Source: Costus lasius
Taxonomy: Eukaryota; Streptophyta; Magnoliopsida; Zingiberales; Costaceae
Direction: 5' to 3'
DNA: 64,000 bases
Assembly: GCA_027563935.2 (NCBI GenBank)
Contig: CM050454.1
Span: forward strand, 21,759,501 to 21,823,500
The position numbers were made by a program, and so were the translations under genes. How positions within the stretch are numbered: the stretch's first letter is position 1; every line of letters starts with the position of its first letter. The notes below the pieces were generated by a model. It was given only the letters and a program-made list of their open reading frames with translations, did not search any database and had not been told where the DNA came from. Below, piece after piece: positions 50,234 through 60,864 of this stretch.

Positions 50234-50499
50234 TGGCCGTGAAGTCCAGAGAAGGCTCTGATTGAGCCCAAATTTTACGGGCAGCTTCGTCTTCTCATAA
50301 GGAATCACCCCATGCTTTTAGATTCTTTAAAAAGACCTCAAAATCGGGTGATTTTACCTGAAATTCAATAAGACAGACGAAAAGTGAAGATTCTGAAGTT
50401 TTTAATTAAATAAGTCTTAAAGGAGTGTGAAATCATTAAAATAGGCCTAAATTCATCATGGAATAATAGTAAAAATCACTACTAAAATGCAAGGTGTCA

Positions 50500-51773
50500 A
50501 ATACTCCTCGACTTAAATCTTTGCTTGTCCTCAAGCAATAAAATAAGTTAAAATACATGCTTGGTATAAGAATAATCTTTTGTGTTGAAGTTTGCACCCA
50601 AGTTTAGAAAAATAATTTTTAGCAATCCAAGATCCAATCAGAAGAAATCAACTAAAGGGAGTGTCTTAAGCATTCACCAGTTTGATCCCACAGTTTCTAG
50701 ATATCAATCAATTCAGAAAGCAGTAAACATGGGATTCAATCAAGCATACACAACACTCATTCCATTCCTATCCTTCCAATTCATAATATTGGGGTTAACT
50801 CAAATGTTTCATTCAGGATATAAGATACTGATTATTGCACTAGACTTCAACTCATAACCTTAGGTACCATTGCCAATTTTTCGCAATGCCAAGTAGAAGA
50901 GTCTTTTTATTTCAATTCACATTTCTTAGATTTCAACTCATGTCCTTTGGTACCATTGCCAATTTTTCGCAGTGCCAAGTAGAGGAATCTAAGTGTGAGA
51001 GATATTTTTGTTTTTTTTTACATCAAGTATCAGAGATCAACATATCCTTAACTTTTAGCAAATGCAGTATTTCCCCAATACTAGAAAGGAATTCAAAGTT
51101 TGAAAAGAGAATATTAGTTACATGATATGAATCGACATGTAAATTGCAAGTCACAATCAATTGAATAATCATGAAGATGTTTGACCCACTTAATGAACTA
51201 CCTAAAATCAATCAGTTTAGCCAATTTCTAATTCAAAGAACGTATGGACATGACTATTGAGTAAATTTCTAGCAAGTACTACATTCAACATGTCTCGATA
51301 AATTCTAACCAAACATGCATCTAACTTTAAGAATTTTGTCAGGCTATCATCAGACAAGACTAACATGACAAGTCAATAAAATTTTTCATCACAGAATATG
51401 CAATATAATCCTTCAAAACAACTACATGCAAGCTTATGAATTCATACATCATTTAATCATGAAAAGCATAGCATCAAAGTGGAGAGCAAGTGGCTCAAAT
51501 ACATTTCATACACTGCAGAGAGTGGGGCCTGACGATGTGGACCAGGCCCACGAATAGTGCCATATATGATACAATGCCAATATCAAAATATCCATCATAA
51601 AGTAGCAAAACAAATCCATAGAATGAAAACAGAAAGTTGTGACAACTACAACCAAACAGCCAAGAAGAAGCTGGAGTCAAGATAGCTCACCCGCTCTTAG
51701 ATTTTTGCATAGTCCTCTATGCAACGTCATATACGTGAGAGGAGATGGATGGCGCTGTCGAGTGAGGATGATG
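50500..51773 (-). other. element C 3' untranslated region
   Basis: Non-coding. It holds the 18-nt hairpin (50521-50538) and two copies of a hairpin with CATTGC/GCAATG-type stem (50868-50888, and 50954-50974 with one mismatch), each next to GGTACC. These match the position of the 47740 hairpin in element B. Confidence 0.6.
50521..50538 (-). other. conserved 18-nt hairpin near element C 3' LTR
   Basis: The minus strand reads TTGCTTGAGGACAAGCAA, identical to 48306-48323 in element B and 21 nt from the LTR edge. Confidence 0.8.
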
Positions 51774-53234
51774 CTAGCACCTCTTGCGTGATTGCGAGCC
51801 AGAAGCTCTAGAGCTCTTCCCCTTACCGCGTGAGGTGTGACCTAGTGCTTCCTCCTCATCAGAAGAGACCGGTATGTTTCTAATGTTTTCTTCATTAAGC
51901 AGGGCAAACCGGTCATCCATGATACATAATTTCTCCCAGATTGAGCCCAGCATCTTATGTTGTCACTGCATCCCAGCCTCGTTAGCTTCCCACTTGGAAG
52001 ATTGTTCCTGGCATATAAATGAGATGGAGGAGTCCATCTGGTCAATGAGCTCACGCTGCTGGAGTTGCTCCTTCCTCATCTCCTGGAGGATACTCATCAT
52101 GGAATCTGAGGAGGAGCCGCCACCAAAGAAAAACAAGCCAGGGGCTGGTGGTGCAGTGTCAACAGGGTCGGGCTGAGGATCTTCGGTTGGCTTGATGTGC
52201 CAGTTCTCTCGAACGCGCACGGTGGTGCGTGCTGGATTGGGTAGTGGTAAATAGAACTAGCTGTCCTTGAACGTCATACAATAAGAATCACCTCGACGGA
52301 TGATAAGTTTCATGGAAACGCATGACTCAATCTCGAGCCGGTTGTTTCCATGAGCCTTGGGTGTACCATAGGGGATGACCCCTAGAGCGACAGCAAGCGG
52401 TGTGATAAGGCCTCCGATGACGATCGCGCCCTTGCGGTAGTGCGCGATATGGCTGAACTGCTTCGCCAAGTAGAAACCTGAATCGACCCTGAAAGAATGC
52501 AGCATGCGCCATAAATAAAATAGCTCAGACTAGCGTACCATGCTATCGCTCTCCCCACGTCCGAAGATGGTATGGGTGAGCACTCTATGGACGTATCTGA
52601 TTATCGGGTTGCAAATGCTAGAAGCTCTGGCCACTCTGGCTGAGTAGAAGTGTTCATTCATGATTGATGCCCAGAAAGATTGCTCATTGAATTCACCTGG
52701 GACATTACGCGTGCATGGTTCTGAGAAACCATAAATATGGCGGAGATCAGAGAGAGATAAACTGTGCTCGATGTTCCCCATCCGGAAAGAGATGCGTCCT
52801 GGGTCTTCATCCACTGCAGCAGCAGCTCTCACATCCAGAGAGCTGAGGAATTCCAGAGTAACTCCGATATACGTAGGTGAGGCGAGCCGGAGGAACTGCT
52901 CCCATCCAATATTGGAGTACATCAATTCAACATCATCCATGAGCCCTTGAATGATGAGAGTGTTCCTGTCCAAATAACGAGTGTTGAGTATCTGGCGATG
53001 GAGGAGCTGCTCGAAGTTTAGTTGGTGTTCGGCATTTCTGAAGACAATGCCGAATTCGTTTGGTGGGGAAACATAAGCTTCGGGCTGCCGAGCAGATGAG
53101 CGTGGCGGGTCTCTGGAAGAGGAAGGCGGCGTCGGCTGTTTGTGTGGGACGAAGTCATCGTCGTCCACGGAAGAGTCGGACACAGGCTGCAGAACATGGC
53201 GACGAGAGACGAGAGCCTTGCGCCTAGGAGCCAT
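51774..53234 (-). pseudogene. element C Athila ORF-1-like gene
   Basis: One frame of 487 codons from the ATG at 53234 (MAPRRKALVSRRHVLQPVSD), with three in-frame stops (52532-52530, 52259-52257, 51965-51963) and no frameshift. Core motifs NPIIRYVHRVLTHTIFGRG and VIGGLITPLAVALGV align with the gene of element B. At the first stop B has a CAG glutamine (VRQ), consistent with CAG to TAG decay. The C-terminus has a helical segment (MMSILQEMRKEQLQQRELID) and a basic end. Confidence 0.8.
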
Positions 53235-53418
53235 TAAATCGAAATGCCGGGAGCAACTGAGATGCTGGTCTTGAAGAAGGGAAGTTCCTTGAGGATCTGG
53301 AGGTAGGAGATCGCTGGGTGAGCTAAGATCTGGAGTGGTTGAGGGCAGCAGCGGCGTGGAGTCGCTAACCCTAGCTATGGACTGGAGCAAACACGGCCAA
53401 TGCATCAATAGAAACACA

Positions 53419-53670
53419 GGTGAACCCACCCGGGTTCACCTAGCCATGCAGTGCACGGCGGAATTTGCCCTCTTTGGCTCGGATGTCTTCACGGGTGAAC
53501 CCCGCCGGGTTCACCTAGCCGTGAAGAGCAAGTCAAGTCACAGAAAATCCAGAAACATTATGCACATCCCAAAATTTCCGGTCCCGCTCTAATTTGACAG
53601 AAATATCCTTCGCAAAGCTGCTCGTCAAGATGCAACGTGTACTTCACGGGTGAACCCTGTCGGGTTCACC
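53419..53670. repeat. internal palindrome array upstream of element C ORF-1 gene
   Basis: Three GGTGAACCC..GGGTTCACC palindromes at 53419, 53494 and 53649, each followed by CTAGCC, 185-436 bp upstream of the ORF-1 start. Same motif as in the element C LTR. Confidence 0.9.
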
Positions 53671-53892
53671 TAGCCGTGAAGCGCACTGAGGTTCGGTAAA
53701 AGTCCAGCAAAATCCTCCTGTTCACATAGCGTAGCTGCGTCACCCAAAAATAAAGCTCTATTAGTGTATTTCAATATCAAAACTTCATATAGCAAACTAA
53801 ATAAGCAAGAGAGTAGAGTTTTCAACGATGGTAAAGTAAGGAAAAACCAACAACAATGAATGTAATAAAAAAAAATGAAAACAACGAGAAAA

Positions 53893-53910
53893 CTTGGGCT
53901 GCCTCCCAAG
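53893..53910 (-). other. hairpin after element C protease
   Basis: The minus strand reads CTTGGGAGGCAGCCCAAG, 52 nt after the protease stop, matching 44631-44648 of element B. Confidence 0.7.
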
Positions 53911-53961
53911 AGCGCTAGTTTTCGGTCAATAGCTCGACCAAAGAGTCATCAGGTAATCAAA

Positions 53962-56291
53962 TCAGGGAGGATCAAAAGGGTCGTAATCTTCCCCTTGTTT
54001 GACTAATTCATCTTCAAAATGGTGTTCGAGGTGATGTCCATTCACTACAGAATTTCCAATGCATTCAACTAAACCCACGCTGCAACATATACTTGTAAAA
54101 GAAGGTTTTTTAAGAGAATTGGACAGGTCAAATTGAATAACATTGCCACCGATGTTTAAATCCAGTTTCCCATTTTTAACATCGATGACAACTCCAGCCG
54201 TGGCAAGAAAAGGCCTTCCTAAGATAATAGGAAGCCTGTCATCCTCATCAATGTCTAGTACAACAAAGTCAGCAGGGATAAAATAATCCCCAACTTTAAT
54301 GGGAACATCCTCTAAGATGCCCACTGGACTCCTCACTGATCTGTCAGCAAGCTGCAGAGAAATATTAGTCGATTTCAAATCACCCAAATCTAGCTTTTTA
54401 CACTGTGATAGCGGCATGATGCTGACACTCGCCCCTAAATCGCATAGTGCTCTCTAGAAGGTCATCTCTCCTATCTGGCACAGTATGGAAAAGCTGCCAG
54501 GATCTTTGAGTTTTCGTGGAAGCTTGTTCTGCAAAATCGCACTGCACTCTTCAGTGAGTGCCACGGTGCCTTGGTCTTCTAGCTTCCTTTTATTTGAGAG
54601 GATGTCCTTCAGGAATTTCGCGTATGTTGGCATCTGCGAAAGGGCATCAACAAAGGGAATGTTAATATATAATTTTTTCAATATTTTCAAAAACTTACTG
54701 AATTGCTTGTCTAGCTTGGCTTTGACAAGTCTCTGAGGGAAAGGTATCGGCGGCTTGTAGGCAGACAGCCCAACATAGGATCGCTCTTCCTTTGTTCTTT
54801 CAGGTTCTACCAGTATTGTATCTGTGTGTTGCTCCTCAGGGTTTAGTGTCTCATCATCCCTTGTTTCATCGGTCGGCATTGGTGGATCTTCGAGTTGCTT
54901 TCCGCTCTGAGTGGAGATTGCATTGCAATGCTCCCTCGGGTTAACTTTTGGCTGTGATGGAAGCTTCCCTGGCGCTCTTGCTGACGAGCTGGCCTGTTGC
55001 GCAAGCTGGCTCTCCAACATCTTGTTGTGCGTCTCCAAGGAATCCATCCTGGTCATCATCAATTTCATCATGTCAGTTAGCCCTTCTAATTGCTTACTCA
55101 GCTGAGAGTCTTGGGCCGGTCTTTGAGGAGGATTGTAATTTCCTTATTGAGGTGGAGGGTTGTAATTTCTCTGTTGGAACCTAGGTGGTTGCCTGTAATT
55201 TTCTTGTTGTGGCTGCCTAAAGTTCCCTTGTTGTGATTGAATTTGTTGTGGCACTTGCCCTGGTTGAAGTGGCTGCGTGGTCCGGTAGGAGAAGTTAGGG
55301 TGGTTGCGCCAGCCGGGGTTGTAATAGTTGGAATAAGGGTTGTTCATGGAGTTCATATTTCCAACTGCATTAAGCTGTTCAGGCTGACTTGGGACCACTT
55401 GTCCATCTCCCACTCGGCATTCAGCAGCTGCGTGTCCTACAACACCACACAACTCACAAGATAATGAATTAGTGTCCAAAGAATTAGCAGACCATGAATC
55501 AAATTTCTGAGTCAGATTGTCTACTTTGCAGTCAGGGCAGTTAATGAGTCAAGATCGAATTTACTTGCTTTTCTTGAAAGTGTACCTCGCTCTGGATTCC
55601 ATTGATGGTAATTCAGTGTCATGTCCTCCAAGAGGCTTATAGCATCTTCAGGTACTTTGCTCATCAGTCCCGATCCTCCAGCAGCTGCATCGACTGTGAG
55701 TCTAGTATTGTATTGCAATCCCATATAGAACGTGTGTACTAGGACCCAAGTCTCAATCCCATGATGGGGACACAGTCTTTGAAGCTCTTTAAATCTTTTT
55801 CAGGCTTCATACAAAGACTCTCCATCCTTCTGCATGAAGCTCGTTAGCTGGTTTCTGAGGTGGATCATCTTCGAAGGAGGGAAATACTTCGAGAGGAAAG
55901 CCTGAGACAGTTCATCCCATGTCCGTATTGACGCTGGGGGAATCGTGTGGAGCCATGCCCTTGCTCTATCCCGCAGAGAGAAGGGAAACAAGCGTAACCT
56001 GATAGCATCAGAAGTAGCTCCATTAATCTTAAGCATATCGCAATATTCCAAAAATATAGATAAGTGCATATTGGGGTCCTCAAGAGGAGAACCACCAAAT
56101 TGATTCTGTTGTATCATGGAAAGTAATGCAGGTTTAATTTCCAAATTGTTGGCCTCTACACTAGGCCTGACTATTCCTGATTGAAACCCATGTGTGAAAG
56201 GTGCTGCATAGTCTCGCAGTGTTCTAGCATTATTGTTGTTCATGGGTTGAGGTGCTGGTTCGTTCTCCATGTTATTGTGAAGATGTTCCAT
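53962..56291 (-). pseudogene. element C gag-protease
   Basis: The first ATG at 56291 opens MEHLHNNMENEPAPQPMNNN, then gag blocks EANNLEIKPALLSMIQQNQF, RDRARAWL and FLSKYFPPSK. A knuckle CELCGVVGHAAAEC and a Q/N/P-rich stretch follow, then PREHCNAIS. Protease has CDLGASVSIMPLS and PIILGRPFLATAG and ends at 53962. Defects: stops at 55800, 55144 and 54454 and one frameshift near 55510. The protein runs parallel to that of element B throughout. No RT follows. Confidence 0.85.
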
Positions 56292-56556
56292 CTATTGCCG
56301 ATTCTCTTTTTTCTGGATTTACGCAAACTTCCTTCTTTGTCTGAAGGTCCGTTCTATCTCAAGATCGACTTCGAAGAGTGCTCCTGCCCTGGAACTTCTT
56401 TGCATAAAAGTTTGTCAGATCCAAAAAAAATGAAGTTCAAAGCAAGTAAAGAGCAGGAGGCAGTGTAAATCAAAATAAAAAATAAAAAAAGAAAAAGAAA
56501 AACTAACTAAGTTTGGTCGCACAAAAACTCAGAAGTGTACTAATATCAACCGTTGC

Positions 56557-56574
56557 TCCTCAGCAACGGTGCCA
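56557..56574 (-). other. element C primer-binding site (tRNA-Asp-like)
   Basis: The minus strand reads TGGCACCGTTGCTGAGGA, six bases from the LTR as in element B. It differs from the usual tRNA-Asp match at a few bases. Confidence 0.75.
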
Positions 56575-57477
56575 AAAACTTGACACTGTCCACAAGTGCA
56601 CGGAAATGTCGCAGTAATACAAAAGATATCGATCCCATAGGGAGCAAGGTGAGTACTAGAAAGTCTAATTTTTCGGAATCCAAGCTAATCGAATCGTGGT
56701 TTTTATAACTTTAAAAACTAAAATTAAGCAAAATCATAAGCAAGAAATCAAACAACTACGGCAGGGAAATATATGAGAGAGAATTTTAGGGCAAGGTTTC
56801 CACCACTCTGACGATTTTATTTGCGTTAAGAATTAAATAACAGTTACTTGGATCTACAGATATGCATAAGGAATCTACCCTATGGTACAAGGTGCCTGCT
56901 TTCTAGTGTACACCCCGGTGTTTACCCAGAATGTCTCCTACTTTCGCGGTGGATCGTTCTTGATATACCCAATGGGTTCTGTGGTAGATTATGAACCCTC
57001 GAGCGAAGAACAAGCACTTTCGCGTCAAGCCTTCACAAGATTCACAAAGAGGTTCGGTCGTTACGGTCCTACTCTCGTTATGAACCATAACAACTATGAC
57101 ATGATAATACTTGGCCGGAGTACAAATCAAGAAATCAATACATCAAGTGAAATATGCTTAAGATATAATCCAAATAGCAAAGTTAATACATGAGATGCAA
57201 ACAAAAATCGTCAGAGGGCTTTAACCTGGCCCTGAAAATAGGTTTAAGCTACAACCATCGTTACAACGCTCAAAATCCTCTCTTTAATCATGCGAAAATC
57301 ACAGGAAAAGGTTTCTAAGAGGGAGGAGAAGATAAATCGAATGGAACAAGCCAGAATCGCGAGGTCTCGATGATCCAATCTTCAAAAATCCGCTCGAAGT
57401 CGCCGAATCACCGTGTCCATCCGCTCTAGCCGCTTCATCGCCCGATTGCTCGATGATTAGGTCACAAAAATTGGGGC

Positions 57478-57484
57478 TTTTATA
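57478..57484 (-). promoter_or_regulatory. TATA box in element C 5' LTR
   Basis: The minus strand reads TATAAAAGCCCC, about 120 bp downstream (in element sense) of the palindrome array, placing the array where upstream promoter elements would lie. Confidence 0.55.
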
Positions 57485-57606
57485 TTTCATCTGTTCGCCT
57501 TCAAGTCAGCTTTCCGAAAAATCCTCACTTGCTAAATTTGGAGTTGAATCAGACCGGGAATCAGCGAAAGACTGAGTGGAGGTCGTGTTGTTCTGCCGCC
57601 TTCACG

Positions 57607-57903
57607 GGTGAACCCCGCGGGGTTCACCAGGTGGTGAAGTGCTCGGAGCTCTTTTGTTGCGAAATAATCACAGGTGAACCCCGTGGGGTTCACCTACCAG
57701 TGAAATTCTCGGCGTACTTCTGTGCAGGTATTTTCAGATGAGATTACGGGTGAACCCCATGGGGTTCACCTGCCAGTGAAGTGTGCGACAGCTTTCAGAA
57801 ATCTCGACATCATCGGTGAACCCCGCCGAGTTCACCAGGCAGTGACGCGCGCGCTGAAATCCTTCCTTCGGCAAGATCACGGGTGAACCCTGTGGGGTTC
57901 ACC
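57607..57903. repeat. palindrome array in element C 5' LTR
   Basis: Five 22-nt palindromes of the form GGTGAACCCC..GGGGTTCACC start at 57607, 57673, 57749, 57815 and 57882 (spacings 66, 76, 66, 67). The centre varies (GC, GT, AT). Three are nearly or fully perfect. Confidence 0.95.
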
Positions 57904-58169
57904 TGGCCGTGAAGTCCAGAGAAGGTTCCGATTGAGCCCAAATTTTACGGGCAACTTCGTCTTCTCATAAGGAATCACCCTATGCTTTTAGATTCTTCAA
58001 AAAGACCTCAAAATTGGGTGATTTTACCTGAAATTAAATAAGACAGACGAAAAGTGAAGATTCTGAAGTTTTTAACTAAATAAGTCTTAAAGGAGTGTGA
58101 AATCATTAAAATAGGCCTAAATTCATCATGGAATAATAATAAAAATCACTACTAAAATGCAAGGTGTCA

Positions 58170-58816
58170 GAGATCTTGTGCGAAAGCAAGGATCGGAACG
58201 TTGGAGATCCATGAGTAAAACTAGTGTTGAAACTCGGATGCACGAAAGTGATCCTTGAGTTCCACTAGAGATTATCAACCAAGAATTCGGATGCACGAAA
58301 GTGATCCTTGAGTTCATTGTTTGTTGATTTACTTATCTTCAGCATTGGGATGAATCTTGCACAAAAGTGAGGATTAATCCCTACTCGGTTGTTTGCATGA
58401 AAGTGAAATAATTCTTTTATTAAGTAAATTACATCTTCATCATGATAAAATTGAACTGACGAAATCCCTATCATGTCTAGTCATAAAAGTTGAAGTGAAC
58501 GAAACCCTAGTCCCAGCTTTTCTCTCTGATAATTTCGTTTTTAGTTTCCAATTGCTATTTTTCACCAATTCGATTAGCCTAGATAGTAAGAAATCAATTA
58601 TTCAGTACTTGATAATGAAGGTCTCTGTGGGATGGATATTTTCTTTATTACTTCGAGTATCCGTGCACTTGCGGACACTACAAGTTTAGGGACAACAAGT
58701 TTTTGGAGCCGTATCAGGGGGTGACAGTTCCCTGTGCGCCAAATAAGTTTTGGCTGCGACACCTTAAATTAGTCTACCTACTTGTATCTATAAGTGTGTC
58801 CTTTCGGATCACATCA
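58170..58816 (+). repeat. element B 3' LTR, right fragment
   Basis: Matches about 30641-31284 of the 5' LTR from GAGATCTTGTGCG to CACATCA, with a seven-base insertion (GTGACAG-type) near 58722. The small open frames at 58265-58689 are LTR by-products. Confidence 0.9.
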
Positions 58817-59175
58817 GGGGTAAGCTCGGAGCCTCGGATGACTGGAGAGGGGCGAGTGAAACGAGGATCTCCGCTGCCCACTGGCCGGACGAAGGGGGTG
58901 AGCTCGAACGGCGAGCTTCCGACGGGCAAGAGATGAGGAAGGCAGCGAGCTTCGAGCGGCGGGCGAGAGAGGATGAAAGCGGCGAACTTCGAGCAGCAAG
59001 GTTTTTTTGGGCGAGAGGACGTAATTGGTTTTCGCCTCTTTTCGAGGGAATGGTTTTGGAGAGAAAGGAAAGGAAATTTTTTACTTTCCCTTCCTTGTTT
59101 CTCTCCTTGAAAACTAGGGAAATAGAAGGAAAGAACTATGTTTCTTTCCTTTCTCTCCTCTGAAACAGACCGTTA

Positions 59176-59655
59176 AGGTGAGCGGACAAAGCGCTCCACT
59201 CGAAATAGTTTCGACGGCTGAAACCCAGTCGAGGAAATCGTTGGGATCTAGGATACCCTTAAAGATAGGGGGATCAATTCGCGTGAGACGACGGACCTCA
59301 TCATCCTCACGACTACGCTGGACTGGACGCGGCTGGGAGGGGCCTCCTCCGCCCATGCGGACTCATCACCAAACGGGTCGTAATGCGGGGATTCGTTGGC
59401 GTGCATGTGCAGTGGAGCCAACAAAGGGGGAACACTAAGCGGGGGCTGTGCCATAGTGGGCTTAGACTTGTGTTCCACAACTTGGTCCGTGAGGTGTTGG
59501 ACCAATGACATTAAGCGCTGAAACATAACCTCCATCGCTTCCAAGCGTGTGGACAGCGACTCAACTGACTCTACCCTAGGCGGAGTACTTTTATCAGTCG
59601 TAGTGGGCACTTGGGCAGGGGGATTTTGGTAAGAGGTTCCTGATCGAGTAGTCAT
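59176..59655 (-). pseudogene. element D gag, N-terminal part
   Basis: Starts at the ATG ending at 59655 (MTTRSGTSYQN). A low-complexity linker (SLSTRLEAMEVMFQRLMSLV) precedes the gag core IDPPIFKGILDPNDFLDWVS. Two frameshifts are visible: one near 59300-59350 and one single-base loss just before FEWSALSAHLK. It then meets the PIF/Harbinger-like element at a TTA (59173-59175). Gag forms the virus-like particle that packages element RNA. Confidence 0.8.
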
Positions 59656-59762
59656 GGCGACAACAAATGTATGAGTATGCAATGCGAAAGAGAAAACCGA
59701 AGAAGCCGTATGATATGATGTGATAGATCGGCGGAGCTAGACAAGAGTTAGCTCCAACCTCG

Positions 59763-59773
59763 CTCTGATACCA
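59763..59773 (-). other. element D primer-binding site (initiator tRNA-Met type)
   Basis: The minus strand reads TGGTATCAGAG, complementary to the 3' end of plant initiator tRNA-Met, five bases inside the 5' LTR. Confidence 0.85.
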
Positions 59774-60312
59774 AAATTTAACGCAGCGGATGTTATGGGT
59801 AAGTTGGTCCTTAATTCAGTACTCTATGGTGGGGGAAACCATGATGCTGAATACTCGAGAGGGGCTAGAGGAGAGGGAAGTAAAACGTGCGGAGCGATGA
59901 AAGCTCGAGAAACCCGATGAAAACCCGTGCCACAGGGACGCAACTTGAGCAATACCAGCGAGCCGAGGAGACAACGAACACGATTCTACGAATGAAACTA
60001 CTCACCTGATTAGTAGAGCCAATTTCTTGAAGCAAGCACGTGCGCGCAGGACCTAGACAGGGCTGTGGAGGCGGAATGCTATGAGTCCAAGACACAAGCC
60101 GATCAATGAATACAGAGGTTGCCTTGAAAAGGACCCAGAGCCTTGGGAGGTTCTCCGGGTGTTTTGATTGAAAGCTAAAATCGATTACAAGAGGTGGGGT
60201 GGTGGCGAAGAGACTCTAGGCGAGCTCTTCGGAGTTTGGAGTGGTCTAAACCTTCGCGTGGGGGAAGGTGCTACTACAACAAAGCTGAAAAACTGGTAGT
60301 CCCTCGGCCCTC

Positions 60313-60319
60313 TTTTATA
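60313..60319 (-). promoter_or_regulatory. TATA box in element D LTR
   Basis: The minus strand reads TATAAAAGAGGG within the 5' LTR, a likely core promoter. The matching part of the 3' LTR is deleted. Confidence 0.55.
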
Positions 60320-60864
60320 GAACAAGAGGGAGGGGTGAGGCACAAGCTACTCACATGGGGTTTGTTGGAGACACCAACAACCCCTAACAACTAAAGAGGG
60401 TCCAAGATGCCCTCTAACAACTTGAAAAGTGATAACTAACTAGGGAATACAAGCACGGGGAACAACATGCTGAGGTGGCTAGCGCATGGGCCTTCTTGCT
60501 GGGCCATCGACTGGGCCGTTGTCGACGGCTATACCATCTCAGAGCAGGCTACCATGAAGCAATAGAACATACTAATCGTGGGCTGGTTCTGGACATTGGT
60601 GGTGGTCTCTTGGGCTGAATTGAGGACCCGATTGTTGTAGGGATCTACGATGGCTTCCGGTGGAGGTCCTCGAGGAAGAGTAGCCATAGGAACGGGCTGG
60701 AGGGACTCCGAAGATGTGGGTGATGCCTCATTGAGGGAGCGGACGTGGCAAGTTGTCACTGAGGAGGGGCTCACCACACCCACAAAATGATCCGGGGGGT
60801 GCGAGGACCGTTGCGAGCGTCGAACAGGATGACAATTGACCTGTATGTGTTTTCTTGGACTAAA

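Larger units (their letters stand above)
48956..50499 (-). repeat. element C 3' LTR (1,544 bp)
   Basis: Equals the 5' LTR minus 16 terminal bases and minus one 29-bp palindrome segment (near 50028); the two losses account exactly for the 45-bp length difference. Confidence 0.9.
48956..58169 (-). mobile_element. element C: second non-autonomous Athila-like retrotransposon
   Basis: Minus-strand element in the 3' LTR of element B. LTRs are 56581-58169 (5') and 48956-50499 (3', missing the terminal 16 nt). Order on the minus strand: LTR, PBS, gag, protease, palindrome array, ORF-1-like gene, 3' untranslated region, LTR. Like B it has no reverse transcriptase or integrase. Its LTR sequence is unrelated to that of B by eye. 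One deletion appears to have removed the left junction, 16 nt of C and about 790 bp of B, so no TSD remains. Confidence 0.85.
56581..58169 (-). repeat. element C 5' LTR (1,589 bp)
   Basis: Termini TGACACTGTCC and AAGGTGTCA form a six-base inverted repeat (TGACAC/GTGTCA). It carries five regularly spaced palindromes and a TATA box on the minus strand. Confidence 0.9.
29254..58816 (+). mobile_element. element B: non-autonomous Athila-like retrotransposon
   Basis: Plus-strand element in the PIF/Harbinger-like copy 3. Ends TGATGACACC and GATCACATCA; flanks GGGGC (29249-29253) and GGGGT (58817-58821), a TSD with one difference. Order: 5' LTR, tRNA-Asp-type PBS, gag, protease (split by element A), palindrome array, ORF-1-like gene, 3' untranslated region, 3' LTR (split by element C). 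No reverse transcriptase, RNase H or integrase occurs between protease and the 3' LTR, so it would depend on another element's enzymes. Confidence 0.85.
28429..59172. mobile_element. PIF/Harbinger-like element, copy 3, in element D gag (hosts element B)
   Basis: Ends CGCTGCGTTTTGGAGAAAGG (left) and CTCTCCTCTGAAACAGACCG (right) are inverted repeats, flanked by exact TTA duplications (28426-28428, 59173-59175). Removing it restores the gag frame of element D. Without element B it is about 1.18 kb (28429-29253 plus 58817-59172). Both inner flanks are purine- or pyrimidine-rich and the core is GC-rich with repeated GGACGAGCTCG-like motifs, as in copies 1 and 2. It carries a C2H2 zinc-finger gene fragment. 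Confidence 0.8.
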
